Shown: positions 53,455 through 63,515 of the stretch, piece after piece
How the letters are laid out: each line of letters opens with the position of its first letter
How positions within the stretch are numbered: the first letter of the stretch is position 1
Source of the DNA: an uncultured Monoglobus sp.
GTDB lineage: Bacteria; Bacillota; Clostridia; Monoglobales; Monoglobaceae
DNA: 64,000 bases
NCBI GenBank assembly: GCA_947624305.1
Contig: CANQKC010000009.1
Location: 1-64,000, forward strand
Reading direction: 5' to 3'
Made by a program: the position numbers and the translations under genes
Notes under the pieces: model-generated
The model's database searches: none
What the model was told of the DNA's origin: nothing
What the model saw: the letters and a program-made list of their open reading frames with translations, nothing else

Positions 53455-53985
53455 CGGATTTGCCTGTGATGGTGGGCCATTAGGTGTAGGGCGGCATGCC
53501 CACATGCCGCCACGGCCGGATGTGGGCATCCGGCCCTACGACCATAGTGAGCAAAACACCGTAGGGGCGGATATCATCCGCCCGTGGGACGTCGAGGGCG
53601 CCGTCCCCTACAACACAACGCGTAAAACACCGTAGGGGCGGATATCATCCGCCCGCCGCCCGCCTCGCCCCTTGGGGAGAGGTGGATTTCCGCCAACGGC
53701 GGAAAGACGGAGAGGGGTTAACATAGAGACTAGTGATTAGTAACTAGGGACTAGGAACCCCTCTCAGTCGCCTTCGGCGACAGCTCTCCCCAAGGGGCGA
53801 GCCTAATATAAACCATGAGATATTCCTAGTCTCTACGCTGACAGCTCTCCCCAAGGGGCGAGCCTGTGTGACATTGATGGCTCATACAGCCTAACACCGT
53901 AGGGGCGGATACCATCCGCCCGCTCTATTCACTATTTGCTAATTACTAATCACTACGTTCGTAGGGGCAGATATCATCCGCCCGA
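53455..53985. repeat. Intergenic repeat mosaic 6
   Basis: About 530 bases with GTAGGGCGGCATGCCCACAT and its inverted partner GGATGTGGGCATCC (53491-53540). There are four GTAGGGGCGGATATCATCCG-like palindromes (53562, 53632, 53900, 53960), two CCCCAAGGGGCGAGCC modules (53789, 53847) and TAGTGATTAG-type runs. The first 90 bases are nearly the same as the start of mosaic 7. No gene. Confidence 0.8.
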
Positions 53986-54006
53986 TAAAAAAGGAGGAAA
54001 ATTATT

Positions 54007-56337
54007 ATGAAGAAAAAGATTTTATCACTTATTTTAACCGCGGCGATGCTGATCGGCGCGATGCCCGCCGCGATGGTATTCGCGGCGGACGACTACGCAA
54101 CCCGCGGCGAGGTCTGCGACATGCTGCTCACCGCCGCCGACGACTACAACCCCGGCGTGCAAAAAACCGACATATTAAAAGGCTACGAGGACGGTCTGCT
54201 CCACGAGGACTGGAGCGTGACAAGAGCCGAGGCGCTCGTTATGCTGAAGCGCGCGTTCGGCGAGATCCCCGAGATCAAAGGCTTTAACAAGTACGTAGCA
54301 TTCCCCGCCGAGACATTTACAGATATTCCCGACTGGGCCGAGACCGAGCTCTCCGACGTGTTCGCCTCGGGCATAGTGGCGGGTAAATCCGAGGGCATAT
54401 TCGCGCCCGACGACAACGTTACGGCAGACGAGATGAAGCTGTTCATTCAGCGCATGTACCGCGTGTTCGGCACAAACCTTAAGGACGATTTTTACCAGAC
54501 CGTTAACCACGACGCTCTCGAGAACACCGTGATCCCCGAGGGACAGTCGTTTACCGGAACGATCAGAAATGACACGACCGATATTCAGCTCAGAGACCTT
54601 ATCAAGGAGATCTCCGCGTCAAATCCCGACAAAAACTCAAAAGAGGGTAAGATCAAGACGCTCTACGACAACTACATGAACAAAGAGGCGAGAAACGCGC
54701 AGGGCTACGAGCCGTTAAAGCCGTATCTTGACGAGATAGACGCGATGAAGAGCGTCTCCGACCTTATAGACACGAAGGCTATAGGATTTTTTGTGCAGTT
54801 CGGCGCATCTATAGACCCGATGGATTCAGCGCATTACGCGAATTATTTTGCCACCGCCTCAATACACACAAAGGATATGTACGAGGGCAGGGCGGAAGCG
54901 CAGAAAGCGGCGTATATTGAGTACATGAAAGATCTGGCCGAGCTTATCGGTTACAGCGAGGCCGACGCCGAGGCAGCGGCTGAGTCGGGCTTTGAGCTTG
55001 AAGCTCAGATAGCCGAGGCGAGCCTTTCTCTCGCGGAGCAGCTGGACATTAATAATACATATAATGTGTACACCCTTGATCAGCTGTGCGACTTGTTCAA
55101 AAATATGGACATAAACAAGCTGTTTGAAAACAGCGGATTAAAAAACAAAGACAAGTTTATCGTAAACGATGCGGGCGCGATGGAAAAGATGGCCGAGCTG
55201 CTTGACGACAAAAACCTCGACCTCATAAAGGATTATTCAAAAATTACGCTTGCTGAAAGCTTTGCCGAATATATGAGCGATGATTTTAAACAGGCAACTA
55301 ACAAATATAATTCGGCAATGAACGGTACCGAGGGAACGCTCAGCGATGAGATCGAGGCGACAAGCTGTGTGAACGACATGCTCGAGCAGTATCTCGGCGA
55401 GGTATACGCCGAAAAATATGTTGACGAGAAAACAAAGGCCGACATAACCAAAATGATAACCGATATGATCGACATCTATCGCGAGAGGATACAAAAGCTC
55501 GACTGGATGAGCGACACGACGAAACAAAAGGCGTTAAAGAAGCTCGATACCATGGGTATAAAGGTCGGAGCTCCCGATTCTTATGATGAGATCACGCTCG
55601 ACAGCAAAGAGCTCAGGAGCTACGCGGACGGCGGCTCGCTGGTGGAAAATATGATGACGATAAGGGACGCGACAATCGCCGACATGATCGCCAAGGAGGG
55701 CACCGAGGTCGACCATACGCAGTGGACTGCGTCTCCGCAGACGGTAAACGCTTTCTATAATCCCTCATTTAACGACATCACAATATGCGCGGGATTTATT
55801 CTGACGCCGGGCATCTACAGCCCCGACGCGGCATATGAGACAAATCTCGGCGCTCTGGGTATTGTTATAGGCCACGAGCTCAGCCACGCCTTTGACAAAA
55901 ACGGCTCGCAGTATGACGAGAACGGAAACGCGGTGAACTGGTGGACGGATGAGGACGCCGCGGCGTTTGCGGAGCGCTGCCAATCGGTTATCGACTTCTA
56001 TGACGGCCAGGAGACCGCTCCCGGACTCGCTATGAACGGCGAGCAGACGCTTACCGAAAACACCGCCGATCTGGGCGGACTTTCAGTTGCGACCGAGCTT
56101 GCCTCAAAGACCGAGAATTTTGATTACAAGAAATTCTATGAGAGCTGGGCCAACGTATGGATGAGCACCTACTACCGCTCGGCGCTCCAAAATCACATGA
56201 ATAGCGACACGCACAGCCCCGACAACGTGCGCGTGAACAGACTGTTCCAGTCCAGTGACAAGTTCATGGAAGTCTACGGCATAACCGAAAACGACGGAAT
56301 GTGGGTTGCCCCCGAGGACAGAGTTTCGATCTGGTAA
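54007..56337 (+). CDS. SLH-domain M13 metallopeptidase 2
   Basis: A 776-residue paralogue of the gene at 51112: signal peptide to about 26, SLH-like region to about 165 and M13 domain with NAFYNPSFND, HELSH (623-627) and ENTAD. The first 165 residues after the signal peptide are almost identical in all three copies. The centre (about 175-480) has diverged, including the region that would line the substrate chamber. AAAGGAGG lies upstream, directly next to a repeat palindrome. Confidence 0.92.
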   Translation: MKKKILSLILTAAMLIGAMPAAMVFAADDYATRGEVCDMLLTAADDYNPGVQKTDILKGYEDGLLHEDWSVTRAEALVMLKRAFGEIPEIKGFNKYVAFPAETFTDIPDWAETELSDVFASGIVAGKSEGIFAPDDNVTADEMKLFIQRMYRVFGTNLKDDFYQTVNHDALENTVIPEGQSFTGTIRNDTTDIQLRDLIKEISASNPDKNSKEGKIKTLYDNYMNKEARNAQGYEPLKPYLDEIDAMKSVSDLIDTKAIGFFVQFGASIDPMDSAHYANYFATASIHTKDMYEGRAEAQKAAYIEYMKDLAELIGYSEADAEAAAESGFELEAQIAEASLSLAEQLDINNTYNVYTLDQLCDLFKNMDINKLFENSGLKNKDKFIVNDAGAMEKMAELLDDKNLDLIKDYSKITLAESFAEYMSDDFKQATNKYNSAMNGTEGTLSDEIEATSCVNDMLEQYLGEVYAEKYVDEKTKADITKMITDMIDIYRERIQKLDWMSDTTKQKALKKLDTMGIKVGAPDSYDEITLDSKELRSYADGGSLVENMMTIRDATIADMIAKEGTEVDHTQWTASPQTVNAFYNPSFNDITICAGFILTPGIYSPDAAYETNLGALGIVIGHELSHAFDKNGSQYDENGNAVNWWTDEDAAAFAERCQSVIDFYDGQETAPGLAMNGEQTLTENTADLGGLSVATELASKTENFDYKKFYESWANVWMSTYYRSALQNHMNSDTHSPDNVRVNRLFQSSDKFMEVYGITENDGMWVAPEDRVSIW

Positions 56338-56340
56338 GAT

Positions 56341-56806
56341 TAACGGATTTGTTTGCAATGGTGGACCATTCGGTGTAGGGCGGCATGTCCACATGCCGCC
56401 ACGGCCGGATGTGGGTATCCGGCCCTACAACATAACGCGTAAAACGCCGTAGGGGCGGACGACCCCGGCCGCCCGTTTGCCTCGCCCCTTGGGGATAATC
56501 AGCAAGCTTGCTTGCGGGTTCAAAGCGACCTTTGAAAACCGCTTGCGATTTTCACCAAGCGTTTCATTGGAGGTGGATTTCCGCCAACGGCGGAAAGACG
56601 GAGAGGGGTCAACATAGAGACTAGTGATTAGTAACTAGGGACTAGGAACCCCTCTCAGTCGCCTTCGGCGACAGCTCTCCCCAAGGGGGCGAGCCTGACA
56701 TAAATCGCGGGGATATTCGAAATGATTTTTGCCAAGTTATCTCCGCGTAGTCACTATTCGCTAATCGCTAATCACTACGTTTGTAGGGGCGGATATTATC
56801 CGCCCG
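56341..56806. repeat. Intergenic repeat mosaic 7
   Basis: It begins with a near-copy of mosaic 6 (GTAGGGCGGCATGTCCACAT, then GGATGTGGGTATCC). It continues with the GCTTGCTTGCGGGTTCAAAG module (about 56505) shared with 4450 and 25085, and AGACTAGTGATTAGTAACTA (56618) shared with 53727. It ends with GTAGGGGCGGATATTATCCG about 10 bases before the AAAGGAGG of the SLH gene. No gene. Confidence 0.8.
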
Positions 56807-56830
56807 CTCGAAAAGGAGGAAAATAACCAC

Positions 56831-59800
56831 ATGAAGAAAAAAATAATCGCGCTTATATCAATCGTTGCTATGCTTATCACCGTAATGCCCGAGGCACTTG
56901 TGTTCGCTGACAGCGCGGCGGAGGACGCCGCGAAAATCGACCATATCCTCTACTATGACAGCGCGACGAGCAAGCTTTACACGAAGATGGACTATGACAC
57001 AAAGGAGTTTTCCGAGCCGATAGACAGCTTCCCCGGAGCGATTTGCGAGGGAAACAAGCTGACGCTCACCTCGGATTTCCAATTTGTGACGACGGCCAAG
57101 GACGGCCTGTTCATAGACGGTAATACAACGCTATACGTTCCCGAGGGTGAAAGCCCGTCGATACTGAGCGCCGCCGACGGATTTACGGGCGACGATAATC
57201 TTTTCGAGTACACCGGAATATTCGCCGCCGACGGCAGCACGATCGACATAGACGGCAGCTTGACCGTGCAATCGGGCATGGGTACGAACGCGTCGAGCCG
57301 CGCAATTCTCTCGGACGGCGACCTTAAAATAACCGGAAAGGGAGAACTCACCGCAGTGAGCGGAGACACGGAGCGCGATGATACTAAGGAGCCCGTTAGA
57401 TGGGACTCACTCGGAATATATGTGTACGGGGATCTGGATATATCGGTTGCCAAAGCCCGTTTCAGCGGCGGCAGCGCGTATGGAGTGAGCTTTGGCATAG
57501 TGACCGATGAAGGCCGCAATCTGACCGTAAGCGGCGGAGCTTCCGTCACGGCGGAAAGCGGTGAGACCCGTGGAGAAGGTGAACCTTACGATGATTGTTA
57601 CAGCACCGCTTTAACGACGGGCAATCTTACGGTTAAGGACAATTCGAGCCTTACCGCCTCGGCGGCAGGCAGCATACAAAGCGACTCCTACGGACTCTGC
57701 ATACTGTGCGGCGATGTGCGCGGAGACGGCGTGATCTATAACGGCAGCATTACGCTTGAAAACAACAGCACGCTCAAATCAAGCGCCTCAGGTTCCGACC
57801 GCAGCTTCGGTATCTGGGGTTCAGCGGGTGTGACGGTACCCGTGAAAATGGACAAAACATGCGCGTTTACCGTCGAGGGAACGATGAAAGCGTCGCATTA
57901 CGCCGAGCTTTCGGGAGTTGTGGCTGTGTCGCAAGACGGTGAGGTGCTGGCGTATACAAAGGGAACTGACAAATTGACAAACAGCTATGTTGACAAGCAG
58001 GGAAATATCGCGAAGTACATCGAATTTAAAAACGCTGAGGACGTCTCCGAGGGTGACAAGATACTCTACTTCGACGGCGAAACGGGCAAGCTGTATTCAA
58101 AATACGACTTCCACACCGGCGAAATGTCCGATCCTGTCGAGGTGCCCGGCGCGATATGCGAGAAGAATAAGCTGACGCTCACCTCGGATTTCCGTTTTGT
58201 CACAGCGCACGAGGACGGACTGTATTTGAGCGTGGGCGCAACGCTTTACGTTCCCGAGGGCGAAACGCCGTATATCTATAGCGCCGCCGACGGATTTACC
58301 CGAACCGATACCAGCATTTGCGCGTCGGGAATAAACGTGCGCGGCGACCTGACGCTTGACATAGACGGCACTCTTACAGTAATCGCGGGCGACGGGGTAA
58401 ACATTGACAGTTTTGGCGTTGCCTGCGAAGGCAATCTGAAAATAACGGGAAAAGGCACCCTCAACGCCTTCGGAGGAAATACCTCGTATGACGAATCGGT
58501 ACAGGACGGTCAAACAAGCTCAGCCGGAATACTCGCCTATGAAAATATCGATATATCAAACGCGGAGGTCAACGCCTACGGCGGAGACGCGCGTGACGAC
58601 AGCCTGGGAATAGAGACATGGGAGAACGGTTCCCTGACAATAAGCGGTGGCTCAAGCGTTAAGGCGGAAGGCGGCTCATGCGCCGATACAGAATATACGT
58701 ATGCGGGTATCGGCTGTGATGTAGGCCAACTCGTCATAAAGGACAATTCAAGCCTGAGCGCCTTGTCGGTCAGAGATAATGGCGTGGTTCACGTAGGACT
58801 TCGTCTTAACGGTGAATTTACCGATGCTGACGGCACAATATACAAGAGCAGAATTAAGCTCGAAAACAACAGCACTCTCACAGTAAGGGCGGCAAACGCG
58901 ACAAATGATTACGCTATTTATCTGTTTGACGGGCCGTTTGAAGGCGCAATAAAAACAGAAATGGACGACACCTGCACCTTTACCTCAGAGGGAGATGTGG
59001 CGGGATTTGTCTATCTTGAAGGAGTAACGGCAACGTCCGAAGGCGAAGTTTTGACATTTGACAGTGACAAGTGGGGATGTTACGTCGATGCGGACGGAAA
59101 TGTCGCGGAGAAAATTACGTTTTTACCCGAGACAACGTCACATTCCGGCGGCAGCGGCTCGGTAGGCTTTGGCGGCAGCTCATTCAGCACGGGCGAAACG
59201 ACCCCGTCTCCCTCACAAACGCCGACTGAAACAGCGGCGCCGCAGCCTGAGGCTACGGACGCACCCGCAGCTGACGCGCCGATATCCGACGGAATGCCGT
59301 TTAATGATGTGAAGCCTTCCGACTGGTTCTATGACGCGGTGAATTCGGCGTACGGCAAAGGCCTTGTAAACGGCGTGAGCGACACCGAGTTCGGCCCCGA
59401 CATGACTATGACCCGCGGAATGCTTGTGACGATAATCGGACGCGCGGACGGATTCACGGAGTCGATTGGTGCTTTGCTGAGCGACGTTGATCCGAATGAA
59501 TACTGTGCCCCGTATGTGGCCTGGGCCGCCGCGAACGGCATAGTGACAGGCTTTGAGGACGGCACATTCAGGCCCGACGAAAATGTGACAAGAGAGCAGA
59601 CCGCGGCGATACTTTACAGATACGCGCAATATAAGGGCGGAGACGTGTCGCTCGGCGAGAGCGCGAACATGAGCTTCACCGATGCGGCGCAGATCAGCGA
59701 ATACGCGGTGCCCGCGATGCAGTGGGCGTGCGGAGCGGGAATCATAAACGGTTATCCCGACGGCACTCTGGCTCCGGCCGCCTCAATAACAAGAGCCGAA

Positions 59801-59836
59801 TTTGTGACAATGATAAGCAGGACCACTCTGCTGTAA
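56831..59836 (+). CDS. SLH protein with two large beta-repeat modules
   Basis: A 1001-residue exported protein. Signal peptide to about 26. Two homologous modules of roughly 370 residues (about 38-400 and 412-765) each start with ILYYDSATSKLYTK-like or ILYFDGETGKLYSK-like sequence. Each continues with repeated short strands of beta-helix character (ITGKGELTAVSG, DNSSLTAS). A Ser/Thr/Pro linker (about 770-815) leads to three C-terminal SLH repeats (DWFYDAVNSAYGKGLVNG, YVAWAAANGIVTGFEDGTF, MQWACGAGIINGYPDGTL). It is probably a wall-anchored adhesin or scaffold. It lies between M13 copies 2 and 3. Confidence 0.9.
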   Translation: MKKKIIALISIVAMLITVMPEALVFADSAAEDAAKIDHILYYDSATSKLYTKMDYDTKEFSEPIDSFPGAICEGNKLTLTSDFQFVTTAKDGLFIDGNTTLYVPEGESPSILSAADGFTGDDNLFEYTGIFAADGSTIDIDGSLTVQSGMGTNASSRAILSDGDLKITGKGELTAVSGDTERDDTKEPVRWDSLGIYVYGDLDISVAKARFSGGSAYGVSFGIVTDEGRNLTVSGGASVTAESGETRGEGEPYDDCYSTALTTGNLTVKDNSSLTASAAGSIQSDSYGLCILCGDVRGDGVIYNGSITLENNSTLKSSASGSDRSFGIWGSAGVTVPVKMDKTCAFTVEGTMKASHYAELSGVVAVSQDGEVLAYTKGTDKLTNSYVDKQGNIAKYIEFKNAEDVSEGDKILYFDGETGKLYSKYDFHTGEMSDPVEVPGAICEKNKLTLTSDFRFVTAHEDGLYLSVGATLYVPEGETPYIYSAADGFTRTDTSICASGINVRGDLTLDIDGTLTVIAGDGVNIDSFGVACEGNLKITGKGTLNAFGGNTSYDESVQDGQTSSAGILAYENIDISNAEVNAYGGDARDDSLGIETWENGSLTISGGSSVKAEGGSCADTEYTYAGIGCDVGQLVIKDNSSLSALSVRDNGVVHVGLRLNGEFTDADGTIYKSRIKLENNSTLTVRAANATNDYAIYLFDGPFEGAIKTEMDDTCTFTSEGDVAGFVYLEGVTATSEGEVLTFDSDKWGCYVDADGNVAEKITFLPETTSHSGGSGSVGFGGSSFSTGETTPSPSQTPTETAAPQPEATDAPAADAPISDGMPFNDVKPSDWFYDAVNSAYGKGLVNGVSDTEFGPDMTMTRGMLVTIIGRADGFTESIGALLSDVDPNEYCAPYVAWAAANGIVTGFEDGTFRPDENVTREQTAAILYRYAQYKGGDVSLGESANMSFTDAAQISEYAVPAMQWACGAGIINGYPDGTLAPAASITRAEFVTMISRTTLL

Positions 59837-59864
59837 ATAAATTTATTTCAGGAGGAACTTATCT

Positions 59865-62198
59865 ATGAAGAAAAAACTGATTGCGCTTATATTAAGCGCG
59901 GCAATGATTATCGGTACAATGCCCATTGTGGCGCCGGTATTCGCGGCGGACGACTATGCCACCCGCGGCGAGGTATGCGGCATGCTGCTCACCGCCGCGG
60001 ACGACTACAACCCCGGCGTGCAAAAGACCGACATATTAAAGGGCTATGAGGACGGCCTGCTCCACGAGGATTGGAGCGTGACAAGAGCCGAGGCGCTTGT
60101 TATGCTGAAAAGGGCTTTCGGCGAGATCCCCGAGATCAAAGGCGCAAACAAGTACATGGCCTTCCCCGCCGAGACGTTCACCGACATTCCCGACTGGGCT
60201 CAGACCGAGCTTGCGGACGTGTTCGCCGCGGGCATAGTTGCGGGTAAATCCGAGGGCATATTCGCGCCCGACGACAACGTGACCAAAGACGAGATGCAGC
60301 TGTTTATTCAGCGCATGTACCGCGTATTCGGCACAAACCTCAAGGACGACTATTATCAGACAATTAATCACGACGCGCTCGACAGCGCCGTGATCCCGGA
60401 TGGACAAAGCGTCACGGGCACCACACACGGCGATCAGGTCAGCGACCAGCTTAAAGCCGTTGTAAAGGAAGCGGATTCCTCAAACCCCGACAAAAGCTCA
60501 AAGGCGGGCAAGATCAAGACGATTTACGACAACTACATGAACAAAGAGGCCAGAAACGCGCAGGGCTATGAGCCTGTAAAGCCGTACCTCGACGAGATAG
60601 ACGCGGTAAAGACCGTCTCTGACTTTATCGGCACCGAAGCGATCGATACTTTCATCCGTTTTCGGAATGAGATCGATCAAAAGGACTCGAGCCAATATAT
60701 TAACACTTTCATCACTCCGTCGGTAAACACAAAGGATATGTATGAGGGAAAGGACGACAACCAAAAGCAGGCATATCTCAATTTTGCCGCGAAACTGTTC
60801 ACCCTTATAGGCTACGGCGAGGCAGACGCCAAAGCCGCGGCCGACACGGTATTTGATTTTGAGACTCAAATAGCCGAGGCAAGCCTTTCGCTTATCGATA
60901 CCTATGATATAAACAAAACATATAACATATACTCGCTTGATGAAATATCCGCGGAATTTAAAAACATTGACATTGAAAAGGTGTTTGAAGACAGCGGCTT
61001 TAAGCTCAAAGACAGATTTATGGTTTTCGATGTGGGCGCGATGAAAAAGACAGCCGAGCTGCTTGACGATAAAAATATCGACACCTTAAAGACTTACGCC
61101 AAATTCGCTCTGCTCGTCAATAACGTTCAATATCTGAGCGAGGATTTTGAAAACGCGGAAACCGAACTCAGTTCCGCGATCATGGGCACTCAGGGAACTC
61201 TTGATGAAGAGACGAAGGCCGTGAACTGCATAGACAGCCTTGTTCCTGACTATCTCGGCGAGCTGTACAGCGACAAATACGTTGACGAGAAAACCAAGAC
61301 CGACCTGACCGAAATGATAAAGGGCATGATCGGGATCTATCGCGAAAGACTTGAAAACAACGACTGGATGAGTGAAGCCACAAGGCAGAAGGCGATAAAA
61401 AAGCTTGACACCATGGGCATAAAGGTCGCCTGCCCCGACGAGTACCCCGAGGTCGCCCTTGACTCAAAGGAGCTTAAGACCTACGCCGAGGGCGGAAGTC
61501 TCGTTGAAAATATGATAACAATAAGCGAGGCGAATGAAGAAGACATGATAGCCAGAGAAGGCACAGTGGTAGACCACAGTCAGTGGGTAGCGACTCCGCA
61601 GACGATAAACGCTTTCTATGATCCTTCATTTAATGATGTGACCATTTGCGCGGGATTTTTGCAGATGCCCGGAGTATACAGCACCGACGCCCCCTATGAG
61701 AGAAACCTGGGCGCGATAGGCATGGTCGTCGGCCACGAGATCAGTCACGCGTTTGACAAAAACGGCTCGCAGTATGACGAGAACGGAAACGCAGTGAACT
61801 GGTGGACGGATGAGGACGCGACAGCCTTTGACAAGCTGTGCCAAAGCGTTATAGATTTCTATGACGGATATGAGGCGGCGCCGGGAATTGCTATGAACGG
61901 AGAGCTGACTCTTACCGAAAACACCGCCGACATGGGCGGATTGTCGGTTGTGGCTGAGCTTGCGTCAAGGACCGAAAATTTTGACTATAAGGAAATGTTT
62001 GAAAGCTATGCTCACCTTCAGCTTTCAGCGGCGTATCGCGGTTATTTGCAAATGTGCGCGACGAGCGACGTCCACAGCCTGCCGAGCGTCCGCGTGAACA
62101 GACTGTTTGAGACCTGCGACAAATTCTTCGAGACCTACGGCATTACTGAAAACGACGGAATGTGGGTTGCTCCCGAGGACAGAGTAGCTATTTGGTAA
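59865..62198 (+). CDS. SLH-domain M13 metallopeptidase 3
   Basis: A 777-residue third paralogue: signal peptide ending near VFA, SLH-like region and an M13 domain with NAFYDPSFNDV, HEISH (624-628) and ENTAD. It is closest to copy 1 in the central INKTYNIYSLDEIS segment and to copy 2 in NAFY. The zinc ligands are intact, so all three copies look active. AGGAGGAAC lies upstream, only 28 bases after the SLH protein stop, so these two are cotranscribed. A strong terminator ends the cluster. Confidence 0.92.
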   Translation: MKKKLIALILSAAMIIGTMPIVAPVFAADDYATRGEVCGMLLTAADDYNPGVQKTDILKGYEDGLLHEDWSVTRAEALVMLKRAFGEIPEIKGANKYMAFPAETFTDIPDWAQTELADVFAAGIVAGKSEGIFAPDDNVTKDEMQLFIQRMYRVFGTNLKDDYYQTINHDALDSAVIPDGQSVTGTTHGDQVSDQLKAVVKEADSSNPDKSSKAGKIKTIYDNYMNKEARNAQGYEPVKPYLDEIDAVKTVSDFIGTEAIDTFIRFRNEIDQKDSSQYINTFITPSVNTKDMYEGKDDNQKQAYLNFAAKLFTLIGYGEADAKAAADTVFDFETQIAEASLSLIDTYDINKTYNIYSLDEISAEFKNIDIEKVFEDSGFKLKDRFMVFDVGAMKKTAELLDDKNIDTLKTYAKFALLVNNVQYLSEDFENAETELSSAIMGTQGTLDEETKAVNCIDSLVPDYLGELYSDKYVDEKTKTDLTEMIKGMIGIYRERLENNDWMSEATRQKAIKKLDTMGIKVACPDEYPEVALDSKELKTYAEGGSLVENMITISEANEEDMIAREGTVVDHSQWVATPQTINAFYDPSFNDVTICAGFLQMPGVYSTDAPYERNLGAIGMVVGHEISHAFDKNGSQYDENGNAVNWWTDEDATAFDKLCQSVIDFYDGYEAAPGIAMNGELTLTENTADMGGLSVVAELASRTENFDYKEMFESYAHLQLSAAYRGYLQMCATSDVHSLPSVRVNRLFETCDKFFETYGITENDGMWVAPEDRVAIW

Positions 62199-62223
62199 AA
62201 TAAGTTAAAACAGATCAATATAA

Positions 62224-62257
62224 ACGAAGGATATATGCTTTCGCATATATCCTTCGT
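62224..62257. terminator. Terminator at the end of the surface cluster
   Basis: ACGAAGGATATATGC stem, TTTC loop and perfect complement. The following bases are TATGTTTCTTT on the plus strand. It also ends at the stop of the convergent NlpC/P60-like gene. Confidence 0.8.
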
Positions 62258-62931
62258 TATGTTTCTTTAAATAAAATTTCCAAAACTTTTTCCGCGGAGC
62301 GTCCGCGCAGGCAGTCCGGGTCGGACATGACCGCTTTGCTCCACCGGAACGTTTTGACGCCGTGCATGTATTCGGCGCCGCGGACGCAGAAGCCGAATTT
62401 TTCGCTCCATTCCGGCCAATATTTTTCCATGCAGCACTTCACTAACCGTGCCGCCGCGCTGTCCGTGCCGCGGGCCGAAGCTGCGCAGAGCTGCACTCCG
62501 GGCGGGCTCGAGTGCAGCAGGATCAGACTTCGGTCGGCGCACTGCCCAATCGCGATATAAACATGGCCGTTTCCCGACACAATATCCCCCGGCATAAAGC
62601 AGTAGGGATTTTTTATAACCGTGCCGAGCCCGAACCCGGCAAACAGCTCCGCTTGCTTGTCGGCAAGCGTGACATAATCTCCGCCGCCGAAATAATTGGT
62701 CATTACCCAGCCGACATAGCCGCTGCAGTCAAGGCCGCTCTCTTTTTTGAATTTGTGCTGTTTGAAATCATAATCCGCCCCGCTGTTTTTATAAAACCCG
62801 TACCATTTCGGGTTAAGGCCGATGCGGCCCAGATCGCCGCTTTCGTCCCAGCCTCCGCCCCAAACATACATAGTCCTGTGAGCGGGAATAAGCGCTGTTT
62901 TCAGAAAATCCGTCAAATTTTTTTGTTTCAA
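62257..62931 (-). CDS. NlpC/P60-like cysteine peptidase-fold protein
   Basis: About 224 residues. The catalytic cysteine sits in GLDCSGYVGWV and the histidine in GDIVSGNGHVYIAIG, as in NlpC/P60 peptidoglycan amidases. TYVWGGGW-like sequence precedes the cysteine as usual. No signal peptide or wall-binding repeat is present, which is odd for a wall hydrolase. TTG at 62931 with GGGAGTGA upstream is the likely start. An in-frame GTG at 62961 would place the start inside the rpiB terminator stem. Confidence 0.75.
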   Translation of the reverse strand: MKQKNLTDFLKTALIPAHRTMYVWGGGWDESGDLGRIGLNPKWYGFYKNSGADYDFKQHKFKKESGLDCSGYVGWVMTNYFGGGDYVTLADKQAELFAGFGLGTVIKNPYCFMPGDIVSGNGHVYIAIGQCADRSLILLHSSPPGVQLCAASARGTDSAAARLVKCCMEKYWPEWSEKFGFCVRGAEYMHGVKTFRWSKAVMSDPDCLRGRSAEKVLEILFKET

Positions 62932-62972
62932 AAAAATCACTCCCGATAGTGATATATTCACTGTCGGGAGTG
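62931..62972 (-). terminator. rpiB terminator overlapping the next gene's SD
   Basis: CACTCCCGACAGTG and CACTATCGGGAGTG arms on the minus strand, then ATTTTTTT. The 3' arm also supplies the GGGAGTGA used by the NlpC/P60-like start, so transcription end and translation start overlap. Confidence 0.75.
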
Positions 62973-62986
62973 TGTGTGCGTATTAT

Positions 62987-63430
62987 TTAATTTTGTCTGT
63001 CCTCAATGGCCATAATTTTGTCAACGCGTCTGCCATGGCGGCCGCCGAGGTGTTCCGCCTCAAGGTAAGCGCGGACGATCTCAAGAGCGAGGCCCGGGCC
63101 GGTGATCCTCTCTCCCAGACAGATTATGTGCGCGTCGTTGTGTTCCTTCGCCATTTTGGCCGAGAACACGTCGGTGACATGCGCGGCGCGGATGCCCTTC
63201 ACCTTGTTCGCCGCGATCGATACGCCTATTCCGGTGCCGCAAACCAGAATTCCCTTGTCGCACTCGCCCGAGACAACGCTGTTTGCAACCGTCTCGGCAA
63301 TGTCGGGATAATCCATGGGCACGCCGGGCTGAGTCCCGAAATCCTTGAACTCATAGCCGTTCTGCTTCAAAAACTCTTTTATTGCCTCTTTGAGGACAAC
63401 GCCGCCGTGGTCGCTGCCTATCGCGATCAT
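62987..63430 (-). CDS. rpiB: Ribose-5-phosphate isomerase B
   Basis: A 147-residue RpiB/LacA-fold isomerase: MIAIGSDHGGVVLKEAIKEF, CGTGIGVSIAANKVKGIRAA (active-site cysteine), and LGERITGPGLALEIV. It interconverts ribose-5-phosphate and ribulose-5-phosphate. ATG at 63430 has GGGAGG upstream; the longer frame to 63499 is rejected. Confidence 0.95.
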   Translation of the reverse strand: MIAIGSDHGGVVLKEAIKEFLKQNGYEFKDFGTQPGVPMDYPDIAETVANSVVSGECDKGILVCGTGIGVSIAANKVKGIRAAHVTDVFSAKMAKEHNDAHIICLGERITGPGLALEIVRAYLEAEHLGGRHGRRVDKIMAIEDRQN

Positions 63431-63515
63431 AATAAAAACCTCCCGATATATGATATATTTTTCCTGAAAAATATTATAGCACAAAAATCCCCTCCGCACA
63501 AGAGGGGATTTGCTT

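Noticed and set aside
53357-53635. 92-codon frame across the end of M13 copy 1 and the repeat mosaic
   Set aside because: It overlaps the real gene in another frame and continues into palindromic repeats, with no SD.
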